From positions 3,440,501 to 3,504,500 of the forward strand of contig UGTZ01000001.1 of NCBI GenBank assembly GCA_900455085.1: a DNA stretch of 64,000 bases, written 5' to 3'. A model generated the notes under the pieces. That model ran no database searches and was not told where the DNA came from. It worked only from the letters and a program-made list of their open reading frames with translations. Every line of letters begins with the position of its first letter. Position 1 is the first letter of the stretch. Shown piece by piece: positions 8,721 to 17,671 of this stretch. Source of the stretch: Providencia rettgeri (lineage in GTDB: Bacteria; Pseudomonadota; Gammaproteobacteria; Enterobacterales; Enterobacteriaceae). The position numbers and the translations under genes were made by a program.

Positions 8721-9068
8721 TTACCCGCTGGTCTTTGTTGAGAAAAAACCGTCTAACTCACGCAAATAATCAATAATTAGCGTGTATTGCTCTTCTTCAT
8801 CATGCTTATAAGCTTCTTCAAAATAAGGTGCGACTGCAAAATTAGTCGGCAAAGTCGCCCCTTGTTCAATTAGCATTTGAAGACGAGGTATCAAAATCCA
8901 CTGCAGCCACTCTATAGCCTCCATCGTATCAATACAAAAAGGCTCTACACTGTTAAAGGCTTCCGGTAAAGGTGGCTGTTCATTCCAAAGGAATTTTAAT
9001 TTCATTTCCTCTTCTAAGTGGCGAAGTTTCTCAATGATACGTTGTTCAATATTCATACTTAAACTCAT
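8721..9068 (-). CDS. yqcC: YqcC family protein (DUF446)
   Basis: This is a small conserved protein of unknown function (YqcC/DUF446 family), 115 residues here. It has the family core: FNSVEPFCIDTMEAIEWLQW near residues 38-57, then LIPRLQ and FAVAPYFEEA. It is the first gene of the yqcC-truC-yqcA cluster. The start may be the ATG at 9068 or the second Met four codons later. In E. coli csrB and syd lie directly upstream; here a divergently oriented virK-like gene has been placed between yqcC and the csrB-like RNA. Confidence 0.88.
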   Translation of the reverse strand: MSLSMNIEQRIIEKLRHLEEEMKLKFLWNEQPPLPEAFNSVEPFCIDTMEAIEWLQWILIPRLQMLIEQGATLPTNFAVAPYFEEAYKHDEEEQYTLIIDYLRELDGFFSTKTSG

Positions 9069-9308
9069 TTAGTGATGACTGTGGCAAATATACGGTATTT
9101 TCTATCATAATTCTGTCGGATAAATGGGGTTAAACGTTAGCAAATACAAGTTTATTTATTTTACTTATCTATAACTATTATCGTGTCTATTAAACTAACA
9201 GCCCGTTTAATAAGATTCGTTTATATTTCGTTGCAGATAACACATGTATGATTAAATGTTTTATTAATTTAGTACTTACAAAATAATTAACAATAAAATG
9301 GTTTATCT

Positions 9309-10205
9309 ATGGGACGACTAAAACAGTGGCGCAAGGAAAGTAAAACTTGGAAAGCTTTAAACTCTAAGTTTATTGAATTTAAAAGAAAAGTACGCATTTC
9401 AAAGCTGCCTTCGTCACAATATCAGCATTATCAATTTATGTGTCAAAACTACCGTAGCGCCCAATTTTCTTCAGTTATTGAAGGCGTTCCTCACTTTATT
9501 GAGCGCCCTATCAATAAATACCTACATAAAAATTGGAGTGGAAAACAAAAGTTATTAACCGCCAGCTACACTCTCAATTTAATTGAAAATACCTTTAAAC
9601 CTGAAGCTATTAAAACTATGTTTTGTACAAAGCGAAAAGGGCTTATCGTGGCAAACATTGAATTAAAATCAGGAGAGTTCGCTCAATTGACCTTGATTTA
9701 TTCTCAATACCCTCGGGAAGGCGATCTCACTTTGCACTTGAGAAATGAAACTGGCGACGATATTTATTTAATGAGCTTTTCCTTCGGCCCTGAAGGACAA
9801 CTATACGTGTGCTCTTTACAAGGCCCTTCCACTGAACAAAGTGTCGACCAAGTTAGATTGATTACTAAACAGATGCACGGCATGAGACCAAAAAACTTAT
9901 TAATGTCAGCCGTTTATGCAGTGGCAAGCTTCTTTCAGGTAAAATCAATATTAGGAATTTCAAACCAGTGCCATATTAAGAGCCAACATTTGAAATCAAG
10001 CTACGATACGTTTTGGCAAGAATGTGGTGCAACAAAAACACCTGATGGTTGGTTCCAATTACCCATTCAAGAGCCCATACGAGATATTGAATCAGTGAAA
10101 AGCCAGCGTCGTGCTGAATTTCGCCGCCGAGAAGCACTACGCGAGGCCATGACTCAAGATATTATTACCTCGTTAACCGAAAATTCAATTAAATTAGAGC
10201 ATTGA
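9309..10205 (+). CDS. VirK/YbjX family protein (DUF535)
   Basis: The 298-residue product belongs to the DUF535 family, which includes Shigella/Salmonella VirK and E. coli YbjX. Members are linked to virulence and, in Salmonella, to resistance to antimicrobial peptides, but the biochemical role is not established. Family features seen are the central SFGPEGQLYVCSLQGPSTE segment, then KQMHGMRPKNLLMSAVYA, and a basic C-terminal region (SQRRAEFRRREALREAM). No signal peptide or transmembrane segment is evident. It is a single gene on the plus strand between yqcC and the csrB-like RNA, a position empty in E. coli, so it looks like a lineage-specific insertion. The frame is intact. Confidence 0.85.
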   Translation: MGRLKQWRKESKTWKALNSKFIEFKRKVRISKLPSSQYQHYQFMCQNYRSAQFSSVIEGVPHFIERPINKYLHKNWSGKQKLLTASYTLNLIENTFKPEAIKTMFCTKRKGLIVANIELKSGEFAQLTLIYSQYPREGDLTLHLRNETGDDIYLMSFSFGPEGQLYVCSLQGPSTEQSVDQVRLITKQMHGMRPKNLLMSAVYAVASFFQVKSILGISNQCHIKSQHLKSSYDTFWQECGATKTPDGWFQLPIQEPIRDIESVKSQRRAEFRRREALREAMTQDIITSLTENSIKLEH

Positions 10206-10268
10206 TTTTTAATATATTAGACTATCTTTAGTACTTTAATATCGCTCAGCTACAATAAATTCATAACT

Positions 10269-10299
10269 AAAAAAGCCAGTCAACCTAAGCTGACTGGCT
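10269..10299 (-). terminator. Intrinsic terminator of the csrB-like RNA
   Basis: On the minus strand AGCCAGTCA (10299-10291) pairs perfectly with TGACTGGCT (10282-10274) and is followed by a run of six T. It is a strong rho-independent terminator, with no leftward protein gene immediately upstream to explain it. Confidence 0.85.
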
Positions 10300-10470
10300 C
10301 ATACTTTAAAATTTACGCATCCTGCAAAATGACTTCCCGTCATTCAACATCCTGTTGATTAAAACAAATTCATAGATTCGTCATCTAGTCGCGTTCCATC
10401 GCTTTGTTTTAAATAATTTTTACACCTCACATAAAGGTATAAAAAGCTAAACGAGTTTACCCTGTCCAGC
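10269..10470 (-). ncRNA. csrB: CsrB-like regulatory RNA (CsrA-sequestering)
   Basis: CsrB RNAs titrate the translational regulator CsrA through many GGA-bearing hairpin loops. This minus-strand interval lies just downstream of syd, exactly where csrB is in E. coli. The 5' end (GGACAGGG) resembles E. coli CsrB. Stem-loops with GGA in the loop are seen at 10391-10402 (GCG-ATGGAA-CGC), 10344-10358 (TCAAC-AGGAT-GTTGA), 10330-10342 (TGAC-GGGAA-GTCA) and a short one at 10317-10325. It ends in a perfect 9-bp terminator hairpin plus T-run. At about 200 bases with five GGA motifs it is much smaller than E. coli CsrB (about 370 bases), so it may instead be a CsrC/RsmB-type relative. The 5' end is inferred. 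Confidence 0.7.
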
Positions 10471-10638
10471 GAGATAAGAATGCATTAAATCTATTAATGA
10501 AACAACCTAGCAAAATAAACAATAAAGCAGTAAAAACATACGCAAAGCGCCAACGAGGTAGTAACGCCATGAAATTAAAAGTTAAATAATTATCATTACA
10601 ATATAAAGAATGTTTTTTAAGAAATTACTTAACTCAAT

Positions 10639-10656
10639 TGTAGGTATTTACTTACA
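10639..10656. promoter_or_regulatory. GacA/UvrY-type upstream activating box
   Basis: The 18-base palindrome reads TGTAAG-N6-CCTACA on the minus strand, one mismatch from the GacA/UvrY consensus TGTAAG-N6-CTTACA. Its centre is about 180 bases upstream of the inferred csrB start, close to the distal position of the UvrY site at E. coli csrB. It falls just beyond the reconstructed end of syd. Confidence 0.65.
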
Positions 10657-10675
10657 CAAATCCGCTTAAAAACAC

Positions 10676-11237
10676 TTACCCCTGAGTTTCAACAACAACC
10701 CCTAGTTCATCCAGAAAACTTGTTAAATTCGAAGAAAGTATACGCCTGTCCTGACTACCAAATTTTTTCTAATATAATTTCTCCCGAGAGATTACACATT
10801 GATATCATTTCAATCTCAGACTCTAAAGTCGCGATGAACAGCGTGGGGGGTAGTTTTAAACGCTTTTGAGTGACTAAATGACCAATTAAATTCTCTTGCA
10901 AACGGATGAAGTCATCTTCATTCCAAACCTGCACTAAACTCAGCGTAATATCACGAAATGTGGCTTTCATATCGCCAGCAAGCTGTGTCGTATAAAAAGT
11001 ATGGATATCACTTTGTAAATTAATCTCCAATGCTGTCGCGACTTTATCCAAGTTCGCATCCTTTATTGGAAATGCTTGAGGCTCCCAGTAAACCCAATTT
11101 TCACCTGTACGGACAATACAGGGAGATGGAATGCCATATAAATCTGTTGAGGCAGGAGGTAACCCCGTTTGTTGATGCCATTGTGAAACATATTTCTGAG
11201 TAAAATTTTGTAGTGCGGCAGAATGTGATGTGTTCAT
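10676..11237 (-). CDS. syd: SecY-interacting protein Syd, C-terminus frameshifted here
   Basis: Syd is a cytoplasmic protein that binds SecY and probably helps check the integrity of the SecYEG translocon. The product matches E. coli Syd closely, including YGIPSPCI, HTFYTTQLAGDM and ENLIGHLVTQKRLKLPPTLFIATLE. As written, the frame stops at 10755. In the neighbouring frame a family-like C-terminus continues (SSNLTSFLDEL) to a stop at 10676. Removing one base from the T6 run at 10763-10768 (A6 on the coding strand) joins the two into 186 residues, against 181 in E. coli. The order csrB-syd, divergent from queF, is as in E. coli. Confidence 0.92.
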
Positions 11238-11383
11238 AATTATGTGTTTTTTGTAGTCAATTTAAAGAGAATGGCGTCAATGTTGACGATAAATGGTATT
11301 ATGACAGAAGTTCGCAGACGAAGAAAATATCCTAATTTTTTCCTGTTAGCCTCATTTTCAGTTTATGAAGTATAAGGACCCCT

Positions 11384-12229
11384 ATGTCACACTACCAGAA
11401 TAATCCCGCACTTAATAATTTAACTCTTGGGAAAAAAACGGCTTATCATGACCAGTATGATGCCACATTATTGCAAGCCGTCCCTCGTAGCTTAAATCGT
11501 GATCCTTTAGCCATTCACGCTAAGTCGCTTCCATTTCACGGTGCTGACATTTGGACAATGTACGAGCTTTCATGGCTAAATCAGCGTGGTGTTCCTCAAG
11601 TAGCGATAGGCTCGATTAGTGTTGTTGCAAATAGCGAAAATTTAATTGAATCTAAAAGTTTTAAGCTTTATCTAAACAGTTTTAACCAAACGCGTTTTGA
11701 AACTTGGGAAAATGTGCGAAGCGCTTTGCAAAATGATTTAAGCCGCTGTGCTAATGGGCAAGTAAGCGTTACACTTCATAAATTAGAGCATTTTTCTCAT
11801 CAACCTATCCAGCCACTACTTGGCGCATGCATTGATGAGCAAGAGATTGACATTGATAATTATGAGTTTAATCGTGACTATTTGGCGAATTGTACCCAAC
11901 AACAGGTCGTCGACGAAACGTTAGTGAGCCATTTATTAAAATCAAACTGTTTAATTACTAACCAACCTGACTGGGGCTCTGTACAGATTCACTATCGTGG
12001 ACCAAAAATTGATCGAGAAGCCTTATTACGCTACTTAGTTTCATTTCGCCATCATAATGAGTTTCACGAACAATGCGTTGAGCGCATTTTCACTGATATT
12101 ATGCAATTATGTAAACCTGAAAAATTAAGTGTTTACGCACGCTATACTCGCCGTGGAGGGCTTGATATAAACCCATGGCGTAGCAATGAAGAATTTATGC
12201 CTGAATTAGGTCGCTTATCACGACAATAA
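11384..12229 (+). CDS. queF: NADPH-dependent 7-cyano-7-deazaguanine reductase
   Basis: QueF reduces preQ0 to preQ1, the last step before the queuosine precursor is inserted into tRNA. The 281-residue product is the long, two-domain (bimodular) form. The QueF nucleotide-binding motif ESKSFKLYLNS is near residues 89-99. The nucleophilic Cys189 and Asp196 lie in SNCLITNQPDWGS, equivalent to E. coli Cys190 and Asp197. A purine-rich AAGGA site precedes the ATG. It is divergent from syd and upstream of ppnN, the E. coli order. The frame is intact. Confidence 0.97.
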   Translation: MSHYQNNPALNNLTLGKKTAYHDQYDATLLQAVPRSLNRDPLAIHAKSLPFHGADIWTMYELSWLNQRGVPQVAIGSISVVANSENLIESKSFKLYLNSFNQTRFETWENVRSALQNDLSRCANGQVSVTLHKLEHFSHQPIQPLLGACIDEQEIDIDNYEFNRDYLANCTQQQVVDETLVSHLLKSNCLITNQPDWGSVQIHYRGPKIDREALLRYLVSFRHHNEFHEQCVERIFTDIMQLCKPEKLSVYARYTRRGGLDINPWRSNEEFMPELGRLSRQ

Positions 12230-12314
12230 GTACATATAGTTGAAAAGTAAGTGTAATTAATACATTTGCAGTACAATTCACATATCAAGACCCCATGGGG
12301 TAAAGGAGTACTAC

Positions 12315-13683
12315 TTGATTACTCATATCAGTCCATTAGGATCTATGGATCTACTCTCTCAACTTGAAGTTGATATGCTAAAACGTACGGCCAGTAGCGA
12401 TTTGTACCAATTATTTAGGAATTGCTCCTTAGCCGTTTTGCATTCAGGCAGCTTAACTGATAGCAGTAAAGAGCTATTAGAAAAAAGTAAAGACTTTGAT
12501 ATCAATGTATTACGCCGGGAGCGTGGCGTTAAACTTGAACTTATCGAGCCACCAGAAAAAGCCTTTGTTGATGGTAAAATCATCCGCACCTTACAAGCAA
12601 ACCTGTTTGCCGTCTTACGTGATATTTTATTCGTTCATGCGCAAATTACGCATGCCAAAGAACAATTTAATCTAGACCTCGAAAACGGCACGCATATCAC
12701 CAATATGATTTTCTCTATCTTGCGTAATGCTCGCGCACTACATATTGATGAAGACCCAAGTATGATTGTTTGCTGGGGGGGGCCACTCGATTAATGAAAT
12801 TGAATACCAATATGGCCGTAAGGTGGGTAATGAGCTTGGCCTACGTGAACTAAATATCTGTACAGGTTGTGGTCCCGGAGCCATGGAAGCACCCATGAAA
12901 GGTGCCGCTGTTGGCCATGCCCAACAACAATACAAAAATAGCCGTTTTATCGGTTTAACTGAACCTTCAATTATTGCTGCTGAGCCACCAAACCCATTAG
13001 TGAACGAGCTCATCATTATGCCTGATATCGAAAAACGTTTAGAGGCATTCGTTCGATTAGGTCATGGGATTATTATCTTCCCTGGAGGCGTCGGAACCGC
13101 CGAAGAGCTGCTTTATTTACTTGGTATCTTGATGGATCCGGCTAACAGTGAACAAGTTCTACCATTGATTTTAACGGGTCCAAAAGAAAGTGCAGAATAC
13201 TTTGAAGTGTTAGACGATTTTATTCGTCACACTTTAGGTGATGAAGCCAGTAAGCATTACCAAATTATTATTGACGATGCACCAGAAGTTGCCCGTGTGA
13301 TGAAACGTAGCATGCCACAAGTTAAAGAAAATCGCCGTAGCACTGGCGATGCCTATAGCTTCAACTGGTCCATTAAAATTGCTCACGATTTACAGCATCC
13401 ATTCGAACCAACGCATGAAAATATGGCATCACTGAGCCTACATCCAGGGCAAGCCCCTGAAAAATTGGCTTCAGATTTACGCCGTGCTTTCTCCGGTATT
13501 GTGGCTGGTAACGTGAAAGAATTTGGTATGAAAGCCATAGAAAAGCATGGACCATTCAAAATTCACGGCGATAGTGAGCTAATGAAGCGTATGGATGTGC
13601 TATTACAAGGCTTCGTTGAACAACATCGTATGAAATTACCGGGTGGTACGGCATATGAACCTTGCTATGAAATCGTGAAATAA
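12315..13683 (+). CDS. ppnN: Pyrimidine/purine nucleotide 5'-monophosphate nucleosidase, frameshifted here
   Basis: PpnN (YgdH) cleaves nucleoside 5'-monophosphates such as GMP to base and ribose-5-phosphate and is stimulated by (p)ppGpp. The start is a TTG at 12315, supported by AAGGAG six bases upstream and by the family N-terminus MITHISPLGSMD. The Rossmann-like LOG core is present: GCGPGAMEAPMKGA and the PGGVGTAEELL phosphate-binding motif. The sequence breaks in a G8 run at 12775-12782. With seven G the frame reads through CWGGHSINE, giving 455 residues against 454 in E. coli. As written the protein is split at residue about 155. Confidence 0.95.
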
Positions 13684-13701
13684 GTAAATGATGGCGTATT
13701 T

Positions 13702-14457
13702 ATGATCCACTTATTAATTATTGATGCATTAAACTTAATACGCCGTATCCACGCGGTGCAAGGAAGCCCGTGTGGAGAAACTTGTTTATCTGCAATATCG
13801 CAGTTGATCGCCCACACTAATGCCACACACGTTGTTACGGTGTTCGATGAAGAAGGGCGTCATCAAAGCTGGCGCCATGAAAAACTGCCCGATTACAAAG
13901 CAGGTCGGCAACCTATGCCTGAAAATTTGCATGCTGAGCTCCCCGTATTAATAGCCTTATTTAAAGAAAAAGGGATTCACTGTTGGCAGTCTGAAGGAGA
14001 TGAAGCCGATGATTTAGCCGCTACCTTAGCAACACGTATTGCAGGTTCGGGGCACACTGTCACCATCGTATCCACAGATAAAGGTTACTGCCAGCTACTT
14101 GCCCCTAACTTAAGAATTCGTGATTATTTTCAAAAGCGCTGGCTTGATATTCCTTTTATCGAAAAAGAATTTGGCGTTTCTCCTGAGCAGCTCCCTGATT
14201 ATTGGGGACTTGCTGGGATCAGTAGTAGTAAAGTTCCTGGTGTTGCGGGCATTGGCCCCAAAAGTGCGACAATACTCTTGCAGCAATACCACTCAATTGA
14301 AAATATATTTGCCAATTTAGATAAAATTGAAGAGAAATGGCAGAAAAAGCTAATCAATCAGCAGGAGATTGCATTGATTTGCCGAGATATTGCGACGTTA
14401 AGAACCGATATTGTGCTCCAAGGAAATTTAAATCAGCTGCGTTATACAACCAACTAG
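13702..14457 (+). CDS. xni: Flap endonuclease Xni (ExoIX)
   Basis: Xni is a FEN-family flap endonuclease related to the 5' nuclease domain of DNA polymerase I. It processes 5' flaps during replication and repair, redundantly with PolA. The 251-residue protein has the PIN-like acidic metal site (VFDEEG, then EGDEADDLAA and STDKGYCQL) and the helix-hairpin-helix/H3TH region (KVPGVAGIGPKSA). It follows ppnN by 18 bases and is probably cotranscribed with it. The order ppnN-xni is as in E. coli. The frame is intact. Confidence 0.95.
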   Translation: MIHLLIIDALNLIRRIHAVQGSPCGETCLSAISQLIAHTNATHVVTVFDEEGRHQSWRHEKLPDYKAGRQPMPENLHAELPVLIALFKEKGIHCWQSEGDEADDLAATLATRIAGSGHTVTIVSTDKGYCQLLAPNLRIRDYFQKRWLDIPFIEKEFGVSPEQLPDYWGLAGISSSKVPGVAGIGPKSATILLQQYHSIENIFANLDKIEEKWQKKLINQQEIALICRDIATLRTDIVLQGNLNQLRYTTN

Positions 14458-14464
14458 TAGAAAT

Positions 14465-14493
14465 AAAAAGGCCACTTCATTAGTGGCCTTTTT
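14465..14493. terminator. Bidirectional terminator between xni and rlmM
   Basis: A perfect 12-bp inverted repeat (AAAAAGGCCACT / AGTGGCCTTTTT) with a 5-base loop lies between two convergent genes. A-run and T-run flanks make it work in both directions. Confidence 0.88.
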
Positions 14494-14511
14494 ATTGACT
14501 GAATTTATGAA

Positions 14512-15615
14512 TTAATAATACTCACGTGCCATCGGATTCGCCGACCATACCCTCATCACATGTACAGTCACTTCTTCTCGGTCATGATAAAGCTGCTTCG
14601 CTTGAATCAACACATTAACGCCTTGTTCTTTAAGCTGTATTTTCATCTTTTCTAAGATATGTGAGACTTCTTCATAGCGCTTTTTCATCGGCAATTTTAA
14701 GTTAAAAATGGCCTCTCGGCACCAACCTTGAGCAAGCCAATCCGTCATTAATGCAGCAACTTTAGCTGGTTTTTCGACCATATCACAGACTAACCAAGTG
14801 ATGTTATGGGAAGTAGGCTTAAATTTAAAACCATCTTCACGGTGATGCTTAACTTGCCCTGTATCCATAAGGCTTTCCGCCATAGGACCATTATCTACAG
14901 CATCGACCATCATACTGCGTTTCACCAATTGATAAGTCCATCCCCCTGGACATGCTCCAAGATCTACAGCTTTCATTCCACTTGCTAGACGCTCCTCCCA
15001 TTCTTCATAAGGAATAAAGACATGGAAAGCTTCCTCAAGTTTTAAGGTTGAACGGCTCGGGGCATCTGATGGGAATTTTAACCTTGGGATCCCCATATAG
15101 AAATTCGAACTATTATTAGTATATGAATACCCGGTATAGCAGCAACCTGGGGCAATAAAGAATACATGAATAACTGGTCGCTTAAAATTTTCAAGTGGTA
15201 ATAAGATTTTTTCTTTACGTAATGCATTACGCAAAGGTACCGTAAACTTGCGGCAAAACTTTAGCAATTCTTTCGATTCGTTGGTATCAGCAACTTCAAC
15301 ACGGAGATCTCCTGCCCGCACAACTTGCTGACTCAATGCATTTACAATCGGGGTAATACGGTCTTCAGGCGGTAAATCCTTAAGTAAGTCCCCTATTACA
15401 ATCATTTGACGAGCAAAAATTAATTCTCGAAAAGGTAACGTTCGTGCGAGTGTATCCGCATCTTCTGCTTGGTAGCACTCAAAAATAACATAACCACTAT
15501 TTTCTTTTACGCGGGCAAAACCATAAATTTCTTTTTGCCCAGCTTTATCTGTAATCTCTGCTGCACATTCTTTTTCAAAGCCTGGACGGCAATATAGTGC
15601 AATTTTATTACTCAT
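14512..15615 (-). CDS. rlmM: 23S rRNA (cytidine(2498)-2'-O)-methyltransferase RlmM
   Basis: RlmM methylates the 2'-O of C2498 in the peptidyl transferase region of 23S rRNA, using SAM. The 367-residue product matches E. coli length (366). It has an N-terminal THUMP-type RNA-binding region and a C-terminal Rossmann methyltransferase with the SAM motif MKAVDLGACPGGWTYQL (about residues 213-229). The VCDMVEKP and FNLKLPMKKRYEEV segments then supply the catalytic Lys/Asp/Lys-type residues. Its start overlaps the end of ygdD by 8 bases, so the two are probably translationally coupled. The frame is intact. Confidence 0.96.
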   Translation of the reverse strand: MSNKIALYCRPGFEKECAAEITDKAGQKEIYGFARVKENSGYVIFECYQAEDADTLARTLPFRELIFARQMIVIGDLLKDLPPEDRITPIVNALSQQVVRAGDLRVEVADTNESKELLKFCRKFTVPLRNALRKEKILLPLENFKRPVIHVFFIAPGCCYTGYSYTNNSSNFYMGIPRLKFPSDAPSRSTLKLEEAFHVFIPYEEWEERLASGMKAVDLGACPGGWTYQLVKRSMMVDAVDNGPMAESLMDTGQVKHHREDGFKFKPTSHNITWLVCDMVEKPAKVAALMTDWLAQGWCREAIFNLKLPMKKRYEEVSHILEKMKIQLKEQGVNVLIQAKQLYHDREEVTVHVMRVWSANPMAREYY

Positions 15616-16004
15616 TGCGTGACGCCGATTTCCTTAGACGCATAGCGCCAATAACCACTAACAGCCAACCAATTAGGAAACATACACCACCTATTGGCGT
15701 AAAATAAGAAAAGTATTTTACCTGCAATAGTGCCATACAATAAAGGCTACCGCTAAAAAGAAGTATCCCAACAGAGAAAAACACACCTGACCAGTAGAAC
15801 CACAGAATAATTTTACGTAATAGAATTGCCCCGAGCACCATCCAATGCAACAGTATGCAACATTTGATAACGTAGCCCGATTTCAATCCAGTCCATTTGG
15901 TGGACACTCATAATTGACGATAACGCGTGTGAACCAATAGCCCCAAAAGCAACAGTAAAGAAGCCACTAATTCCAGCGAAAATTAACATCAAACGACTAT
16001 TCAC
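15608..16004 (-). CDS. ygdD: DUF423 membrane protein YgdD, frameshifted here
   Basis: YgdD is a small inner-membrane protein of unknown function (DUF423) with four predicted transmembrane segments. The N-terminal half (MNSRLMLIFAGISGFFTVAFGAIGSHAL, shown in part) and the C-terminal half (LLFSGSLYCMALL, TPIGGVCFLIGWLLVVIGA) lie in different frames that overlap near 15840. Removing one base at the CC pair 15842-15843 restores a single frame reading VALMVLGAILLRK across the break. That gives 131 residues, the E. coli length. It lies between gcvA and rlmM, as in E. coli. Confidence 0.88.
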
Positions 16005-16031
16005 AGTAACACCTTTTATTTAAATACTTGA

Positions 16032-16974
16032 TTACTGAATAAGCGCCACATCTTGGTCACCCGTAATAAAGCCTAATTTCTCTTGTTCACTTGCCGCCTG
16101 CCCAAGAATCCATTGGCGAAATGCAGCTATTTTGCCTAAATCAGCCTGATTTTCTTGGCAAACTAAGTAAAATGCATTTTTACTAACTAATACCTCACTA
16201 AAGGGACAAACTAAGCGCCCTGCATCAATTTCATTTTTAGCCATCACATTATTCGTTAGTGCAATTCCTTGACCATGAACCGCGGCTTGAATAACCATAG
16301 CGCTATGACTAAAAATAGGACCTTGCTGTACATTAACTACATTTTGTAACTCTAGTTGCTTAACATATGCTTGCCAGTCCCTTCGTGAAGAATCGTGAAG
16401 TAACGTATGTTTTGCTAAATCCTCAGGATTTTTTAGTTGGCGATCCCCTGTTAATAAAGATGGTGAACATACTGGCATTAAATATTCAGCATAAAGCCTA
16501 TCTGTTCTTAGCCCAGGCCAATTACCTTTACCGTAGAAAATAGCGACATCAACGTCATCTGCCAATTTATCTTCTTCTCTATCTACAGCTTGGATCCGCA
16601 CATCAATTCCGGGATAGGCTTGATTAAAACCAGAAAGCCTTGGTACCAGCCACTGAATCGCAAAACTTGGGGATAAACTCACCGTTAATGCCCCTTTTGC
16701 ACTTCTAGCTTGTAATTTACGTGTCGCCTCCGTTCAAAGAAGAAAAAATCTCTTTAATATCAAGATAATAGCTTTGACCTTCTTCTGTCAATAGCAATGA
16801 ACGATTGCGTCGACGAAACAATTTCAACCCAAGGAAATCCTCCAAACTTTTCATTTGGTGGCTAACGGCCGCTTGAGTTACAAATAATTCTTCTGCTGCC
16901 TTAGTAAAACTTAAATGACGAGCTGCAGCATCAAAGACTCTCAGAGCATTTAGGGGCGGTAATCTTTTAGACAT
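16032..16974 (-). CDS. gcvA: Transcriptional regulator GcvA (LysR family), frameshifted here
   Basis: GcvA controls the glycine cleavage operon and activates the divergent small RNA gene gcvB. It has an N-terminal LysR winged-helix DNA-binding domain (LPPLNALRVFDAAARHLSFT, with the recognition helix near AAVSHQMKSLEDFLG) and a periplasmic-binding-like effector domain starting near residue 92. I chose the ATG at 16974 (MSKRLPP) over the GTG two codons upstream. The frame breaks near 16733-16734. Removing one base from the TT pair gives the expected SLTEATRKLQARSAKGALTV junction and a 313-residue protein. GcvB lies about 100 bases away on the opposite strand. Confidence 0.94.
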
Positions 16975-17040
16975 AATCACTTCTACTTGGCATCTTGTTA
17001 TGCATTAGTTTTTTTCATCCGAAGCATTATAATTTGTCCC

Positions 17041-17069
17041 TTGAGGATACGCTAGTAAATACCTATAGT
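17041..17069 (+). promoter_or_regulatory. gcvB promoter
   Basis: TTGAGG (17041-17046) and TATAGT (17064-17069) are separated by exactly 17 bases. The -10 box ends seven bases before the conserved 5' end of GcvB. GcvA sites are expected upstream in the gcvA-gcvB interval. Confidence 0.75.
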
Positions 17070-17075
17070 ATGCAC

Positions 17076-17278
17076 ACTTCCTAAGCCGGAACGAAAAGTT
17101 ACAGAGTTTAGTTACTTTGAAACTTTTGGCTTTGTGGTTGTGATGTTGTGTTTGCAAGTTGTCTGGTTGAACCAGACCTTTGTAGCTTTAGCTACTGTTT
17201 TTTCACTTCCTGTACATTTACCCTGTCTGTCCATAGTGATTTTATATAGTGCACCGCCAACGCGCGGTGCTTTTTTTT
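17076..17278 (+). ncRNA. gcvB: Small regulatory RNA GcvB
   Basis: GcvB is an Hfq-dependent trans-acting RNA that represses many amino-acid and peptide transporter mRNAs when glycine is plentiful. The roughly 203-base interval matches E. coli GcvB closely. It starts with ACTTCCTAAGCCGGAACGA, carries the G/U-rich R1 seed region (TTGTGGTTGTGATGTTGTG), and has the conserved block CACTTCCTGTACATTTACC. It ends in a GCACCGCC/GGCGGTGC-type terminator (here GCACCGCCAACGCGCGGTGC) followed by eight T. It is divergent from gcvA, as in E. coli. Confidence 0.96.
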
Positions 17279-17671
17279 ACTCTTTTTTTAATATTTTAAT
17301 GGTATTTACTTAAACAATTTAACTTAACAAATACAGATATCTATAGATAATTACTAGTGTACCGAAAAAACTATCAGTAAGATATTTAAGATAAATCTTG
17401 AAAATTATTTACTAAGTGCTGAAAAAAATAACTTTATAAGTTAAAGGCATTGTATTGTAATGCAAAACACTGAATCATCTTGAAACCACATCGAGAATAA
17501 TGCTAACAATTAATACCAAACGTAACAAAATATTTCAATGATTAGATTAAAAAATGATGCGTTTAAATTAATCAGAAATAACCATAAATGTACTAATAAA
17601 TGTACAATCCATTAATACAGCACTCAGTAATATCAAATCACATTGAAATTTTGACTAAAAAGAAAATACTC
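17279..17671. other. AT-rich intergenic region upstream of csdA
   Basis: About 390 very AT-rich bases lie between the GcvB terminator and csdA. I see no coding frame, hairpin or recognisable operator; it presumably holds the csdA promoter. Confidence 0.4.

Noticed and set aside
9204..9223. Two CGTTTA words upstream of the virK-like gene, suggesting a PhoP box
   Set aside because: The repeats are 14 bases apart, not the 11 expected for a PhoP box.
10457..10570. A 37-codon minus-strand open frame with one hydrophobic segment, near syd
   Set aside because: It has no ribosome binding site, and it overlaps the inferred promoter and 5' end of the csrB-like RNA, which explains the sequence better.
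12315..13683. Reading the two ppnN pieces as two separate genes
   Set aside because: Both pieces match one family end to end and join by removing one G from a G8 run.
16032..16974. A stand-alone LysR DNA-binding domain protein plus a separate binding-domain protein
   Set aside because: One base change restores a single GcvA of family length next to gcvB; the split is an indel.
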